DNA from: Planctomycetota bacterium | Lineage (GTDB): Bacteria; Planctomycetota; UBA1135; GCA-002686595 | DNA length: 51,296 nucleotides | Direction of reading: 5' to 3' | NCBI GenBank assembly: GCA_016779225.1 | Contig: JADHNZ010000021.1 | Location: 1 to 51,296, forward strand | Shown: positions 34,480 to 41,724 of the stretch, piece by piece | How positions within the stretch are numbered: position 1 is the stretch's first letter | How the letters are laid out: every line of letters begins with the position of its first letter | Notes under the pieces: model-generated | Database searches by the model: none | What the model saw: only the letters and a program-made list of their open reading frames with translations | Told to the model about the DNA's origin: nothing | Program-made: the position numbers and the translations under genes

Positions 34480-35565
34480 GTGGGACTGTTCGGCAAGGAG
34501 CGCGATCTGAACCGGCCGCCCGAGGAGGTGCTCCTCAAGGTGGACGGCAGCTTCTTTCAGACCCGCAAGGACGAGCTCGAGGTCCGCCTCGATCACTTCC
34601 TCGGCGCGCACCTGACCTGGCGCTCGCGCTCCTCGATCCAGCGCCTGATCAAGGACCGCTTCGTCTATCTGGACGCCGCTGCGCCCGAGGCGCCCCAGGG
34701 CCGTGGGGCGTGGCAGCTCGAGACGCGGCCAGGCCGTCGCCTGCTGCATGGCACGAAGGTCAAGGTCGTGATTCCGCCGGACCTCCGCCTCCCTGCCCCC
34801 GACGGGCCAGCTGGCCCGGTGGAGGTGCTCCTGGAGGACGAGGACCTGCTGGTGGTGGACAAGCCGCCGCTGGTGCCGGTGCACCCGAGCGGCCGGCATG
34901 TGAACGACACGCTGATCCAGCGCATCCACGCCCGCGAGGCGGGGCGCATGGCCGAGCGGGGTGAGGCGCCTCGGCTCGCCCACCGGCTGGACCGCGAGAC
35001 CAGCGGCCTGGTCCTTGTCGGGCGGCACCCCCGGGCGCACACCGAGCTGCGGCGCCAGTTCGAGGCGGGGACCAACGACAAGCACTACCTGGCCCTGTGC
35101 CGGGTGCAGGCGTCGCCTTCAGAACCGGAGCGTGACGAGGGCAGCGTGCGGCTCCCCATCCGCTCCGCGGCTGCGAGCCGCGTGCGCGTGAAGATGACGG
35201 TCGGCGAGGACGGGCTGCCCGCGCGCACGGACTGGCGCGTGATCGAGCGCGTTGGGCCCTATGCCCTCGTGGCGTGCGAGCTGTTCACCGGGCGCCAGCA
35301 CCAGATCCGCGTGCACCTCGCGGCGGTAGGCCTGCCCATCGTTGGCGACAAGCTCTACGGGCCGGACGAGGAGCTCTTCCTGCGCGCGTCCGACGGGGTG
35401 ATGACGGAGGAGGACGAGGCTCTCTTGGAGCTGCCTCGCCAGGCTCTGCACCACCACCGCATCGCCTTCGATCACCCCTCCACCGGCGCGCGCACCACGG
35501 TCGAGAGTCCGCTCGCTCCGGACCTGGTCGCGTTCCTCGAGGCCCAGCGCGAGCGCTACGCCTGA
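34480..35565 (+). CDS. RluA-family pseudouridine synthase
   Basis: A 361-residue rRNA/tRNA pseudouridine synthase. An S4-like RNA-binding domain at about 35-100 (VRLDHFLGAHLTWRSRSSIQRLI) precedes the catalytic domain. The catalytic Asp171 lies in AHRLDRETSGLVLVG, and other landmarks are VLLEDEDLLVVDKPPLVPVHPSG, NDKHYLALC, and the final TGRQHQIRVHLAAVGLPIVGDKLYG. The S4 domain points to an RluC/RluD-like large-subunit rRNA target, but specificity is not settled. The start is GTG. The last 10 bp overlap the end of the convergent membrane-protein gene. Confidence 0.93.
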   Translation: MGLFGKERDLNRPPEEVLLKVDGSFFQTRKDELEVRLDHFLGAHLTWRSRSSIQRLIKDRFVYLDAAAPEAPQGRGAWQLETRPGRRLLHGTKVKVVIPPDLRLPAPDGPAGPVEVLLEDEDLLVVDKPPLVPVHPSGRHVNDTLIQRIHAREAGRMAERGEAPRLAHRLDRETSGLVLVGRHPRAHTELRRQFEAGTNDKHYLALCRVQASPSEPERDEGSVRLPIRSAAASRVRVKMTVGEDGLPARTDWRVIERVGPYALVACELFTGRQHQIRVHLAAVGLPIVGDKLYGPDEELFLRASDGVMTEEDEALLELPRQALHHHRIAFDHPSTGARTTVESPLAPDLVAFLEAQRERYA

Positions 35566-37016
35566 GATCCAGGCCGCCGGCCGGCGCGAACAAGCACCGC
35601 CAGGGTGGTGGCGGCGATGCCCAGCGCCGCCGGCACGCCCAGGGCGATGCGCCAGGTGGCGAGCGCTACGCCCCCCGCGAGCAGCGCATTCAGCAGCAGC
35701 CCGCCGCTGCCTCCCTCGAATGCTCCGCCCAGCTCGGTGGCCTGTCGTGAGAGCGGCGGGCCCTCCACGGAGCCGCTCCACGCCACGGCGAGGACGGCTC
35801 CTGAGAGGGCGAGGCTCACCAGCGTCCAGGTCAGCACCTGCTCGGCGGACACCGCCGCCAGCAGCAGCCCGCTGATCACGAGCTGCAGGGGAACCACCAC
35901 GCGCACGAACACGGCCCAGCGCGCGCCGATCGCCTCATCCCGTGCGTGCAGCGGGGCGGCGTCCAGGACCCAGCGCGCGGCAGGGGTCGCGGTCGTCGGG
36001 ACGAAGGTCATGAACACGGGGAGGTAGGCGGCCGGCGCGAAGCACGCGAGGGCGTAGAGCCCGCGCCCGTGTTCGGTGGAAGGGTCCGCGCCCGCGGCAA
36101 GCAGGGCCAGGGGGGCGAAGCCCAGCGGCCAGGCGCGCACGGCGAAGTCCCTCTCGGCCGGGAGGGCCGCCTCGACGAACCGGAACGGGGCGCGCTGGGC
36201 GGGGGCGAGCAGGCGCAGCTCGACCAGGCGTGCGAGGGGCCTGAGCAGGCGGGCCAGCGGCGTCTGCGTCCCCCGGGCGGGAGCCTCGCCCGCGGGGGGG
36301 AGCCAGGGCAGGGCGAGCGCGATGGCGATCCACACCCAGCCCGGCGTGCCAGAGACCTGGACGACGAGGGTGCCGAGGGCCGCCGGGGGGAGCCAGGACC
36401 AGGGTGCGCCGATCGCCTCCACCGCCCGCAGCTGGGGCAGCAGGGACAGGGCCCCCATCACGCCGGCGAAGAGCCCGAGGAGGGCCAGGGTCTGGAGGGC
36501 GACGGCGACCTCGGTGGCGCTTCGCCCCGCGGCGCGAAGGAGGGCGGTCAGGGCCGAGGCCAGCGCCAGGGCCTGAAGCCCGCCCAGCAGAGGGAGGGCG
36601 AGTCGCTGGCCGAGGCTCCAGTCCTCCGGCGCGAGCAGGCTCGCGGGGAGCATCCCGCCTATGCCGAGCGAGCCCAGGACCAGCACCAGCACCCCGGCCC
36701 GGGCGCGCTCGAGGTCGCGCCGGCTGACGGGCTGCGCGGCGACCCAGTCCCCAGCGGGATCCTCGGCCAAGAGCGGCGCCAGGTCGCCGAGCAGCGCCGT
36801 GGTGCACAAGAGCCCCGAGAGGGCGAGGGTCAGGGTGGCGAAGAGGGCGGGGGCTAGGGCGTCGGCGAGCACCAGCGAAACGAGCGCGATCAGCCCCCCG
36901 TGGATCAGGATCCCCGCGACCGGCAGCCAGCCCGCGCCGGGGAGGACCTGGGCAAGGCGCACCCGCGCGAGGAGCAGCGCGCGCGTGCGCGGGCCGGGCG
37001 AGGCGAGGGTGGTCAC
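35556..37016 (-). CDS. Multi-pass membrane protein, ABC-2-permease-like
   Basis: A 486-residue integral membrane protein with about ten to twelve hydrophobic segments rich in Leu and Ala. The first part, ending LLGDLAPLLAEDPAGDWVAAQPVSRRDLERARAG, resembles the start of ABC-2-type permeases, where a short cytoplasmic loop with PVSRRDL follows the first helix pair; this is a general impression, not a firm match. No ATPase gene is adjacent. An orphan ABC ATPase lies about 2 kb to the right on the same strand (39099-39875) and could be the partner. The start is GTG and overlaps the stop of the upstream membrane-protein gene by 4 bp, so the two are coupled. Confidence 0.7.
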   Translation of the reverse strand: MTTLASPGPRTRALLLARVRLAQVLPGAGWLPVAGILIHGGLIALVSLVLADALAPALFATLTLALSGLLCTTALLGDLAPLLAEDPAGDWVAAQPVSRRDLERARAGVLVLVLGSLGIGGMLPASLLAPEDWSLGQRLALPLLGGLQALALASALTALLRAAGRSATEVAVALQTLALLGLFAGVMGALSLLPQLRAVEAIGAPWSWLPPAALGTLVVQVSGTPGWVWIAIALALPWLPPAGEAPARGTQTPLARLLRPLARLVELRLLAPAQRAPFRFVEAALPAERDFAVRAWPLGFAPLALLAAGADPSTEHGRGLYALACFAPAAYLPVFMTFVPTTATPAARWVLDAAPLHARDEAIGARWAVFVRVVVPLQLVISGLLLAAVSAEQVLTWTLVSLALSGAVLAVAWSGSVEGPPLSRQATELGGAFEGGSGGLLLNALLAGGVALATWRIALGVPAALGIAATTLAVLVRAGRRPGSQA

Positions 37017-37711
37017 CCCTGGATCCTAGCAGCCCCGTCCTCGGCCCTTGCCTCTCCGAGGGCCGCGTGTGCTCCGCGCGCGAGCAGGAGGAGCGCGTAC
37101 ATCTGGACCACATGGAACAGGTCGTTGTGGTTGAACGCGGGGTGCGGCGCGAGGCCGGCGGCCTGGATGCCCGCGCCCAGCACCGAGGTCGCAAGGCTCG
37201 CGAGCACCGCTCCGGCACCCGCCCGGCCCCGGCGCCAGGCCGGGACCGTGAGCGCGAGGACCACCAGGGTGATCGAGACCCACACGAGGAGGACCGCCTC
37301 GAAGGCTCCGGAGGGCACGCCGAGCGCGAGGCCCGCAAGGACGCCGATCAGGCCGGTGGCATTCAGGGCGCGCCGCGCGCCCGGGGTGGCCCAGAGGGCC
37401 GTCGCGAACCCGAGCAGTGCGCCGCTCGCGAGCATGAGCAGCACCAGGGTGCCGCTCCAGATCAGGTCCAAGGCCGTCGGTGACAGGTGCAGCTTGAAGC
37501 CGTGCTCGGTGCCACCCAGCACGGCCCCGGCGGCCGAGAGGAGCAGGTGGGCGCGCAGGGCTCGCGCGGCGGCCTCGGGCGCTCCGCTGCCTGGCCCGGA
37601 GACGCGGACACCGGGCCGCGCGTCGCGCTGCGTGAGCCCGCGCGCCAGGACGATGGCCAGCAGTGCCAGCAGCCAGTCCGTGATCAGCGTTGCGGGCTCG
37701 GTGATAGTCAT
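37013..37711 (-). CDS. Seven-helix membrane protein, DUF6962-like
   Basis: A 232-residue membrane protein with about seven hydrophobic segments. It opens with EPATLITDWLLALLAIVLA and closes with PAFNHNDLFHVVQMYALLLLARGA. The TDWLLA start and the NHNDLFHVVQM end are features I associate with the DUF6962 family, whose function is unknown; the assignment is from memory. Several polar residues within helices, including His and Asn in GGTEHGFKLH and FNHNDLFH, could form a site for a ligand or metal. It is the first gene of a two-gene unit with the large membrane protein, overlapping it by 4 bp. Confidence 0.72.
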   Translation of the reverse strand: MTITEPATLITDWLLALLAIVLARGLTQRDARPGVRVSGPGSGAPEAAARALRAHLLLSAAGAVLGGTEHGFKLHLSPTALDLIWSGTLVLLMLASGALLGFATALWATPGARRALNATGLIGVLAGLALGVPSGAFEAVLLVWVSITLVVLALTVPAWRRGRAGAGAVLASLATSVLGAGIQAAGLAPHPAFNHNDLFHVVQMYALLLLARGAHAALGEARAEDGAARIQG

Positions 37712-37917
37712 GGGCTCGGTCCCGGTCAGGCGGGGTCCCGCGAGGGACGGCGGCGCGCATGGCCTCGCGGGCCAGCAGTCCTCCGTGGAGCTTCGCAGGG
37801 CGGGCGCGGCACGGCCCTCTAAGTCTGTCAGGTCGCAGCCTTCGGGCCCAGCACGGGTCGATCCCCTGGTCCCTCCACGGGGACTCGCGGTTCGCTCGGT
37901 GCTCCCCGCCGCGCGGG

Positions 37918-37923
37918 TACTCT
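37918..37923 (+). promoter_or_regulatory. -10-like hexamer TACTCT before the small hydrolase gene
   Basis: TACTCT ends 6 nt before the ATG at 37930. The short distance leaves no room for a ribosome binding site and fits a leaderless transcript. Confidence 0.4.
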
Positions 37924-37929
37924 GCCTAG

Positions 37930-38556
37930 ATGCAGGTGGACTTCGAAGGGCCTTCGGGGCGGCTGGAGGGCGCGCTCTGGGACCCCGAGGGGGAGGCCCT
38001 CGGCGCCGCGGTCGTGTGCCATCCGCATCCCCTCCACGGGGGGACGATGCACAACAATGTGGTCTTCCGAACCGCCCGGGCGCTGCAGGAGGCAGGGCTT
38101 GTCGTCCTGCGCTTCAACTTCCGCGGCGTGGGGCGCAGCGAGGGGACCCACGACGGCGAGGGCGGCGAGGACGACGACCTGCGCGCCGCCCTCGAGCACC
38201 TCCGGGCCGCGCGTCCAGGCCTGCCCCTCTGGGCGGGAGGATTCTCCTTCGGAGCGCGCACCTCGTGCCGGGTCGCCGCGGCGGGCGCCCCGGGCTTCGA
38301 GCGCCTGCTCCTCGTGGCCCTGCCCGTTCGCGTGTTCTCGTGCCCCTGGCTGGCCGAGGTCCGCCTCCCGACCCGCGTGATCATGGCCGGCCAGGACGAG
38401 TTCGGCACGGCGACCGAGCTCCACGACCAGTTCCCGGACCTGCCGGAGCACATCACGGTCGAAGAGGTGCCTGGGGTGGACCACTTCTTCACCGGCCAGC
38501 TCGACGACCTCCAGGCCCGCGTCCGCGCCTGGGTCCGCAGCGAACTGCAGCCCTGA
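37930..38556 (+). CDS. Small alpha/beta hydrolase (COG2945-like)
   Basis: A 208-residue cytoplasmic alpha/beta hydrolase. The motif CHPHPLHGGTMHNNVVFRTARAL near the N-terminus and LRFNFRGVGRSEG are characteristic of the COG2945 group. The nucleophile is Ser106 in GGFSFGAR, the acid is probably the Asp in IMAGQDEFG, and the His is in VPGVDHFFTG. The group is short compared with most esterases, and its physiological substrate is not known. The stop codon lies inside the first unit of a 22-bp tandem repeat. TACTCT lies 6 nt before the start. Confidence 0.88.
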   Translation: MQVDFEGPSGRLEGALWDPEGEALGAAVVCHPHPLHGGTMHNNVVFRTARALQEAGLVVLRFNFRGVGRSEGTHDGEGGEDDDLRAALEHLRAARPGLPLWAGGFSFGARTSCRVAAAGAPGFERLLLVALPVRVFSCPWLAEVRLPTRVIMAGQDEFGTATELHDQFPDLPEHITVEEVPGVDHFFTGQLDDLQARVRAWVRSELQP

Positions 38557-38634
38557 GCGCTCGACATCACAGACCTGAGCGTTCAAGACCGCAGCCCTGA
38601 GCACGCGACCCCGCAGCCCCGAGCGCCAGCTGCT
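38547..38634 (+). repeat. Four-unit 22-bp tandem repeat
   Basis: Four units start at 38547, 38569, 38591 and 38613, exactly 22 bp apart. Their first 12 bases are GCAGCCCTGAGC, ACAGACCTGAGC, GCAGCCCTGAGC and GCAGCCCCGAGC; the remaining 10 bases are less conserved. The first unit overlaps the last codons and stop of the hydrolase gene; the array ends 63 bp before the thioesterase gene. The fixed 22-bp spacing puts the conserved cores on the same face of the helix, as in arrays of protein-binding sites. It may instead be a simple slippage repeat. Confidence 0.65.
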
Positions 38635-38697
38635 CCGGCTGTTCCGCACGCTGACGGCTGCCCCGCCTACGAACACGCCCCCACTCCGCGAACCGCC

Positions 38698-39102
38698 ATG
38701 ACCGAGCCCCAACCTCTCGTCCAGCCGCCCACCGACATCCCTGCGATCCGCCGGGTGATGATGCCCAGGGACACCAACGCGGTCGGGACGATCTTCGGTG
38801 GCGTCATCCTCTCGGAGATCGACCTCGCGGCGGCCATCGAGGCGCACAAGCATCACCCCAAGCGCGTGGTGACGGTCTCCATGGACAAGATCGACTTCAA
38901 GGCGCCGGTCTTCGTCGGCGACCTGGTCTCGTTCCACACGCGTACCGAGCGGATCGGCCGGACCTCGATCACCGTGCGCGTGGATGTGTGGTCCCAGCAG
39001 CGCTTCGGCGGCGCCGACACCGTGCATGTCACCGAGGCCACCGTGACCATGGTCGCCGTGGACGACGCCATGCGGCCCGTCCCGGTCGGCCAGCTCGACT
39101 AG
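38698..39102 (+). CDS. Hotdog-fold acyl-CoA thioesterase (YciA-type)
   Basis: A 134-residue acyl-CoA thioesterase of the BACH/YciA type. The sequence RRVMMPRDTNAVGTIFGGVILSEIDLAAAIEAHKH is diagnostic: the Asp-Thr-Asn and the Gly-x-hydrophobic-GG segment hold the catalytic residues. VTVSMDKIDFKAPVFVGDLVSF, the second conserved strand, follows, and TVTMVAVD closes the hotdog. The enzyme hydrolyses fatty acyl-CoA to free CoA and acid. The length is typical. The ATG is preceded by a short non-repeated stretch after the 22-bp repeat. The last 4 bp overlap the convergent ABC ATPase gene. Confidence 0.9.
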   Translation: MTEPQPLVQPPTDIPAIRRVMMPRDTNAVGTIFGGVILSEIDLAAAIEAHKHHPKRVVTVSMDKIDFKAPVFVGDLVSFHTRTERIGRTSITVRVDVWSQQRFGGADTVHVTEATVTMVAVDDAMRPVPVGQLD

Positions 39103-39875
39103 CGCCCCAGCTCGTCGAGCAGCCGCCCGGCCGCGGCGGCCGGATCCTCGCTGCGCGCGAGGGCGGTGAACACCTGCTCGAGGGTGCCACCCGTGCCGGC
39201 CTGGCGCGTGAGCTCCTCGAGGGTGCCCTCCGCCACGACGCGACCCTCAGCGAGGATCACCATGCGGTCGCAGACCCGCTCGACGACATCCAGCAGGTGC
39301 GAGGTGTAGAGCACGGCGCCCCCGCGGTCGGCCCACTGGCGCAGGAGCTCCTTCACGAGCGCAGCTCCCGGTGCGTCGAGTCCGGTCAGGGGCTCGTCCA
39401 GCACGAGCAGGGGCGCGTCCGAGGTGAGGGCCAGGGCCAGGGCGGCACGCTGGCGCATCCCGCGGGAGTAGCCACCCAGGGGCTCGGCCGAGCGACCCTC
39501 GAGCCCGAGGCCGCGCACCACGGCGTCGCGGTCCGCGCCGGCCAGCGGCCGGCCGCGCAGGCCCCGCACCAGGTCCAGGTGCTGGTCGAGGCTCAGGTTC
39601 GGGTAGAGCGGGGCGCCGTCAGGCACCAGGGCCAGGTGCCGGCGGGCCTCCAGGGGGTCCTGCCCCAGGTCCACCCCCCCGACGCGGATGGTCCCCGCGT
39701 CGGGCTCCAGCAGGCCGGTCAGCATCCGGACCGTCGTGGTCTTGCCCGCGCCGTTGGGACCCAAGAGCCCGACCACCTCTCCGGGCCGGACCTCGAGGTC
39801 CAGACCCTCCACCGCCACGCGCTCACCGAAGGCGCGCCGCACGCCGGCGAGTTGGAGCAGGGGCCTCGAGTCCAC
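39099..39875 (-). CDS. ABC transporter ATP-binding protein
   Basis: A 258-residue ABC ATPase of the type that serves ABC-2 exporters. The Walker A is GLLGPNGAGKTTTVRMLTGLL, the signature is GYSRGMRQRAALALALTSD, and the Walker B is PLLVLDEPLTGLD, followed by TSHLLDVVERVCDRMVILAEGRVV. All nucleotide-binding motifs are intact. No permease gene is adjacent; the possible partner is the membrane protein at 35556-37016, on the same strand but separated by two plus-strand genes. The substrate is unknown. The start is GTG at 39875, with TAGGCT 6 nt upstream. Confidence 0.92.
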   Translation of the reverse strand: MDSRPLLQLAGVRRAFGERVAVEGLDLEVRPGEVVGLLGPNGAGKTTTVRMLTGLLEPDAGTIRVGGVDLGQDPLEARRHLALVPDGAPLYPNLSLDQHLDLVRGLRGRPLAGADRDAVVRGLGLEGRSAEPLGGYSRGMRQRAALALALTSDAPLLVLDEPLTGLDAPGAALVKELLRQWADRGGAVLYTSHLLDVVERVCDRMVILAEGRVVAEGTLEELTRQAGTGGTLEQVFTALARSEDPAAAAGRLLDELGR

Positions 39876-39881
39876 GGCGGC

Positions 39882-39887
39882 AGCCTA
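39882..39887 (-). promoter_or_regulatory. -10-like hexamer TAGGCT before the ABC ATPase gene
   Basis: On the minus strand TAGGCT ends 6 nt before the GTG start at 39875. It matches the pattern seen before the pseudouridine synthase gene almost exactly (TAGGCT then 7 nt then GTG). Confidence 0.4.
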
Positions 39888-39999
39888 GCGGATCCCTCCT
39901 TGGAGTGAGTGCGGCTCGCCTGCGGGTCGACTTCAGTTCGGGGCCCTCCGCCGGCGGTCACGCGGTCATGGACCCCGGGCTGTCCGGCCCCAGAACGCA

Positions 40000-40036
40000 G
40001 ACGGCGGCCCCGGCCGCGAGGGCCGGGACCGCCGTC
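40000..40036 (-). terminator. Terminator hairpin after the radical-SAM-like gene
   Basis: A stem of about 16 bp with one mismatch (GACGGCGGCCCCGGCC and GGCCGGGACCGCCGTC) with a short loop, 20 bp past the stop of the 40057-40797 gene. No T-run is visible. It separates that gene from the ABC ATPase gene. Confidence 0.65.
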
Positions 40037-40056
40037 CGGTCTGGAGCGAGGCGCCC

Positions 40057-40797
40057 TCAGGACATCAGGGCCTCGTCCTCGTGCAGGGTCGCGGCGAGGC
40101 CGTGGGTCTCGGTCAGCTCCTCCATGATCGAGCTGATGGCCCCATCCGGGGCCTGGCGCACCTTGGCGCCCTTGGGGTTGTGGGGCATGCCCTTCAGGAT
40201 GTGCACCGCGATGGGCTTGATCTCCTGGACGCGCTTCACCCAGCCCTTGACCTCGGTGTCCTTCGTGTTGTCCGCCGAGCCGCGGTAGAAGCTGGCCTCG
40301 AGGATCAGGTGGTCGAAGTAGTGCAGGTCCTTCGTGAGGGAGGCGAGCTGGGTGCCCTTGGCGCCGGTCAGGGCCGAGAAGCCCTTGGTGGTGCCCCACT
40401 CGTAGCGCACGAAGACGCGGTCGTAGATCGACAGGGCCGCGCGGACGTCGTAGCTCGCGAAGTCGACCGAGCGGGTCTGCAGGTAGAGCTTGGCCCGCGG
40501 GAACCACTTGTCGCACAGGGCCCGGAAGTTCTCGGTGGCGTCCCGGAGGTCGGGGTGCTCGGTCGGGTCGGCGGAGGTGCCGACGATGACGATGCTCTGC
40601 AGCTTCTCACCAGCCTTGGAGAGCTCGATCATCTTCGTGGCCGCGGTGGTGACCACCAGGGACGAGCGCGGAAGCACGCTGTCCTTGGCCACCGACATGT
40701 GGTCGTGGGCGGCGCAGAGGTCGACGGTGAGGACGCGCCCCAGGCGCTCGGTGACGAGCGGCCCGTGGACGATTTGGGTGGAGGTGACGGTCGTCAT
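40057..40797 (-). CDS. Radical-SAM-like protein lacking the FeS-cluster motif
   Basis: A 246-residue protein of unknown function. Its layout follows radical-SAM enzymes of the wyosine-synthetase-like group (COG0731): GPLVTERLGRVLTVDL at 12-27 stands where those have GPVxSRRLGRSLGVDL, GTSADPTEHPDL at 73-84 stands where they have GSGEPTLHPDL, and the end has VKRVQEIKPIAVHIL in the place of the last barrel strand. The CxxxCxxC motif that should follow position 27 is absent: the stretch is CAAHDHMSVAKDS. Only two cysteines, Cys28 and Cys95, are present in the whole protein, so a 4Fe-4S cluster of the normal kind is impossible. It is therefore either a pseudoenzyme or an unrelated barrel. It is monocistronic, with a promoter about 135 bp upstream and a terminator. 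Homology is judged by eye. Confidence 0.7.
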   Translation of the reverse strand: MTTVTSTQIVHGPLVTERLGRVLTVDLCAAHDHMSVAKDSVLPRSSLVVTTAATKMIELSKAGEKLQSIVIVGTSADPTEHPDLRDATENFRALCDKWFPRAKLYLQTRSVDFASYDVRAALSIYDRVFVRYEWGTTKGFSALTGAKGTQLASLTKDLHYFDHLILEASFYRGSADNTKDTEVKGWVKRVQEIKPIAVHILKGMPHNPKGAKVRQAPDGAISSIMEELTETHGLAATLHEDEALMS

Positions 40798-40982
40798 CGG
40801 ACGGTGGCCTGCCAGGGCGGCAGTGGGGGCCTCTCGGGGGGCGGGCGTGGGTGCCAGGGGCCCAAAGGGGCTCTTGGTCCGCGCTTGGAGGGGGTCCTAC
40901 GACCGCTCCCCGCTCGCGAGAGGGGGAACTAGAATAGGTTTTTGCATCCGCGCCGTCCATTGGGGGAAACCCCCGGAGGCAA
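40798..40982. other. Upstream region of the radical-SAM-like gene
   Basis: A 185-bp stretch with no gene. It holds a possible minus-strand promoter (40931-40959), a TAGAAT on the plus strand at 40930-40935, and a small hairpin GGGGG-AAA-CCCCC at 40962-40974, just beyond the stop of the candidate gene at 40983. The hairpin could end that candidate gene's transcript. Confidence 0.4.
40931..40959 (-). promoter_or_regulatory. Possible promoter of the radical-SAM-like gene
   Basis: On the minus strand TGGACG (40959-40954) and TATTCT (40936-40931) are 17 bp apart. The start would lie about 125 nt upstream of the ATG at 40797, giving a long leader. Confidence 0.4.
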
Positions 40983-41537
40983 TCAGGGGCCACCCCTTAG
41001 GGCGCTCAGGGCGGCCATGAGGGCAAAAGTGGACCTCCATCCCGCATTGTGCATGGCCTGGAGGTATCCCGTGCTCCACTCGGGAAGCCCCGGGGCTGGC
41101 CCCTGAAGGAGCACAGGAATCCCCAGATCCACCGCGGCCGCGGCCAGGAGCCCCGCCCAGAGGGTCCGCTCGGCGGGAGACACGGACCTGGGGAGGGGCC
41201 TGAGCGGCTCCCAGGAGGTCTCGGGGCCGGAGCGGACCCCCTCGAGCTGTTCCTGCCCCCGGTCGAGGCCGAACCTCCCGGCCCCGCCGCCCATGGGTGG
41301 GTCGAGGTGCGGGCCCTGGAGGTGGCCGGGGCGTACGAGCCACGGGTCTGGAGTGGTCGGGAGGCGGTCCAGGGGAGGCTGGGGCCAGGGAGGGGGGAGG
41401 CACATCGCGGCGTGGCTGGGGAGGTGCCCCGAGCCAGGGAACCCGAGGACGCGCAGGGGCGCCGCCGGTTGCAGGCAACCCGGACCAGGACCCTCCAGAA
41501 GCGCGTTCTTCGGGCGCCCGGGGAGCCTGCGCGACAT
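40983..41537 (-). CDS. Uncertain hypothetical protein between radical-SAM-like gene and nuo operon
   Basis: A possible 184-residue protein from the ATG at 41537. The N-terminal two thirds are rich in Pro and Gly and low in other information; the last 60 residues look more protein-like, with one hydrophobic segment, RTLWAGLLAAAAVDLGIPVLL, and WSTGYLQAMHNAGW. Codon third positions are less strictly G/C than in neighbouring genes. The opposite strand has a competing frame with Arg/Gly-rich, clearly non-coding composition. No family was recognised. It would be divergent from the nuo operon, with its start 10 bp from the nuo -35. It may not be a gene. Confidence 0.35.
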   Translation of the reverse strand: MSRRLPGRPKNALLEGPGPGCLQPAAPLRVLGFPGSGHLPSHAAMCLPPPWPQPPLDRLPTTPDPWLVRPGHLQGPHLDPPMGGGAGRFGLDRGQEQLEGVRSGPETSWEPLRPLPRSVSPAERTLWAGLLAAAAVDLGIPVLLQGPAPGLPEWSTGYLQAMHNAGWRSTFALMAALSALRGGP

Positions 41538-41546
41538 CCGGTCACC

Positions 41547-41575
41547 TTGACCCCCCCCAGCACCCCTCCTAGACT
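41547..41575 (+). promoter_or_regulatory. Sigma-70-like promoter of the nuo operon
   Basis: TTGACC at 41547-41552 and TAGACT at 41570-41575, with a 17-bp spacer. This is the best -35/-10 pair in the window. Transcription from about 41582 gives a leader of about 143 nt before nuoA, containing two hairpins. Confidence 0.6.
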
Positions 41576-41630
41576 CTCGCGCGAGTTTCAGTCCCCGCCC
41601 CCAACCGGGCCGGTGCCGAGCCCTCAGCGG

Positions 41631-41666
41631 TGCGACAAATCGTCGCAACCCCTTGAACGCAAGGGG
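41631..41666 (+). promoter_or_regulatory. Two adjacent hairpins in the nuo leader
   Basis: TGCGAC-AAATC-GTCGCA (41631-41647, 6-bp stem) is followed after one base by CCCCTTG-AACG-CAAGGGG (41649-41666, 7-bp stem). Both are perfect. They end 58 nt before the nuoA start. A role in mRNA stability or in regulating translation is possible. The first is also a perfect inverted repeat that a dimeric regulator could bind. Confidence 0.45.
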
Positions 41667-41724
41667 GATGCAACGGACCGCGGGTGGGGAGCGCACTGGC
41701 GTCGGTGGGAGTCCCCTCCCCGCC

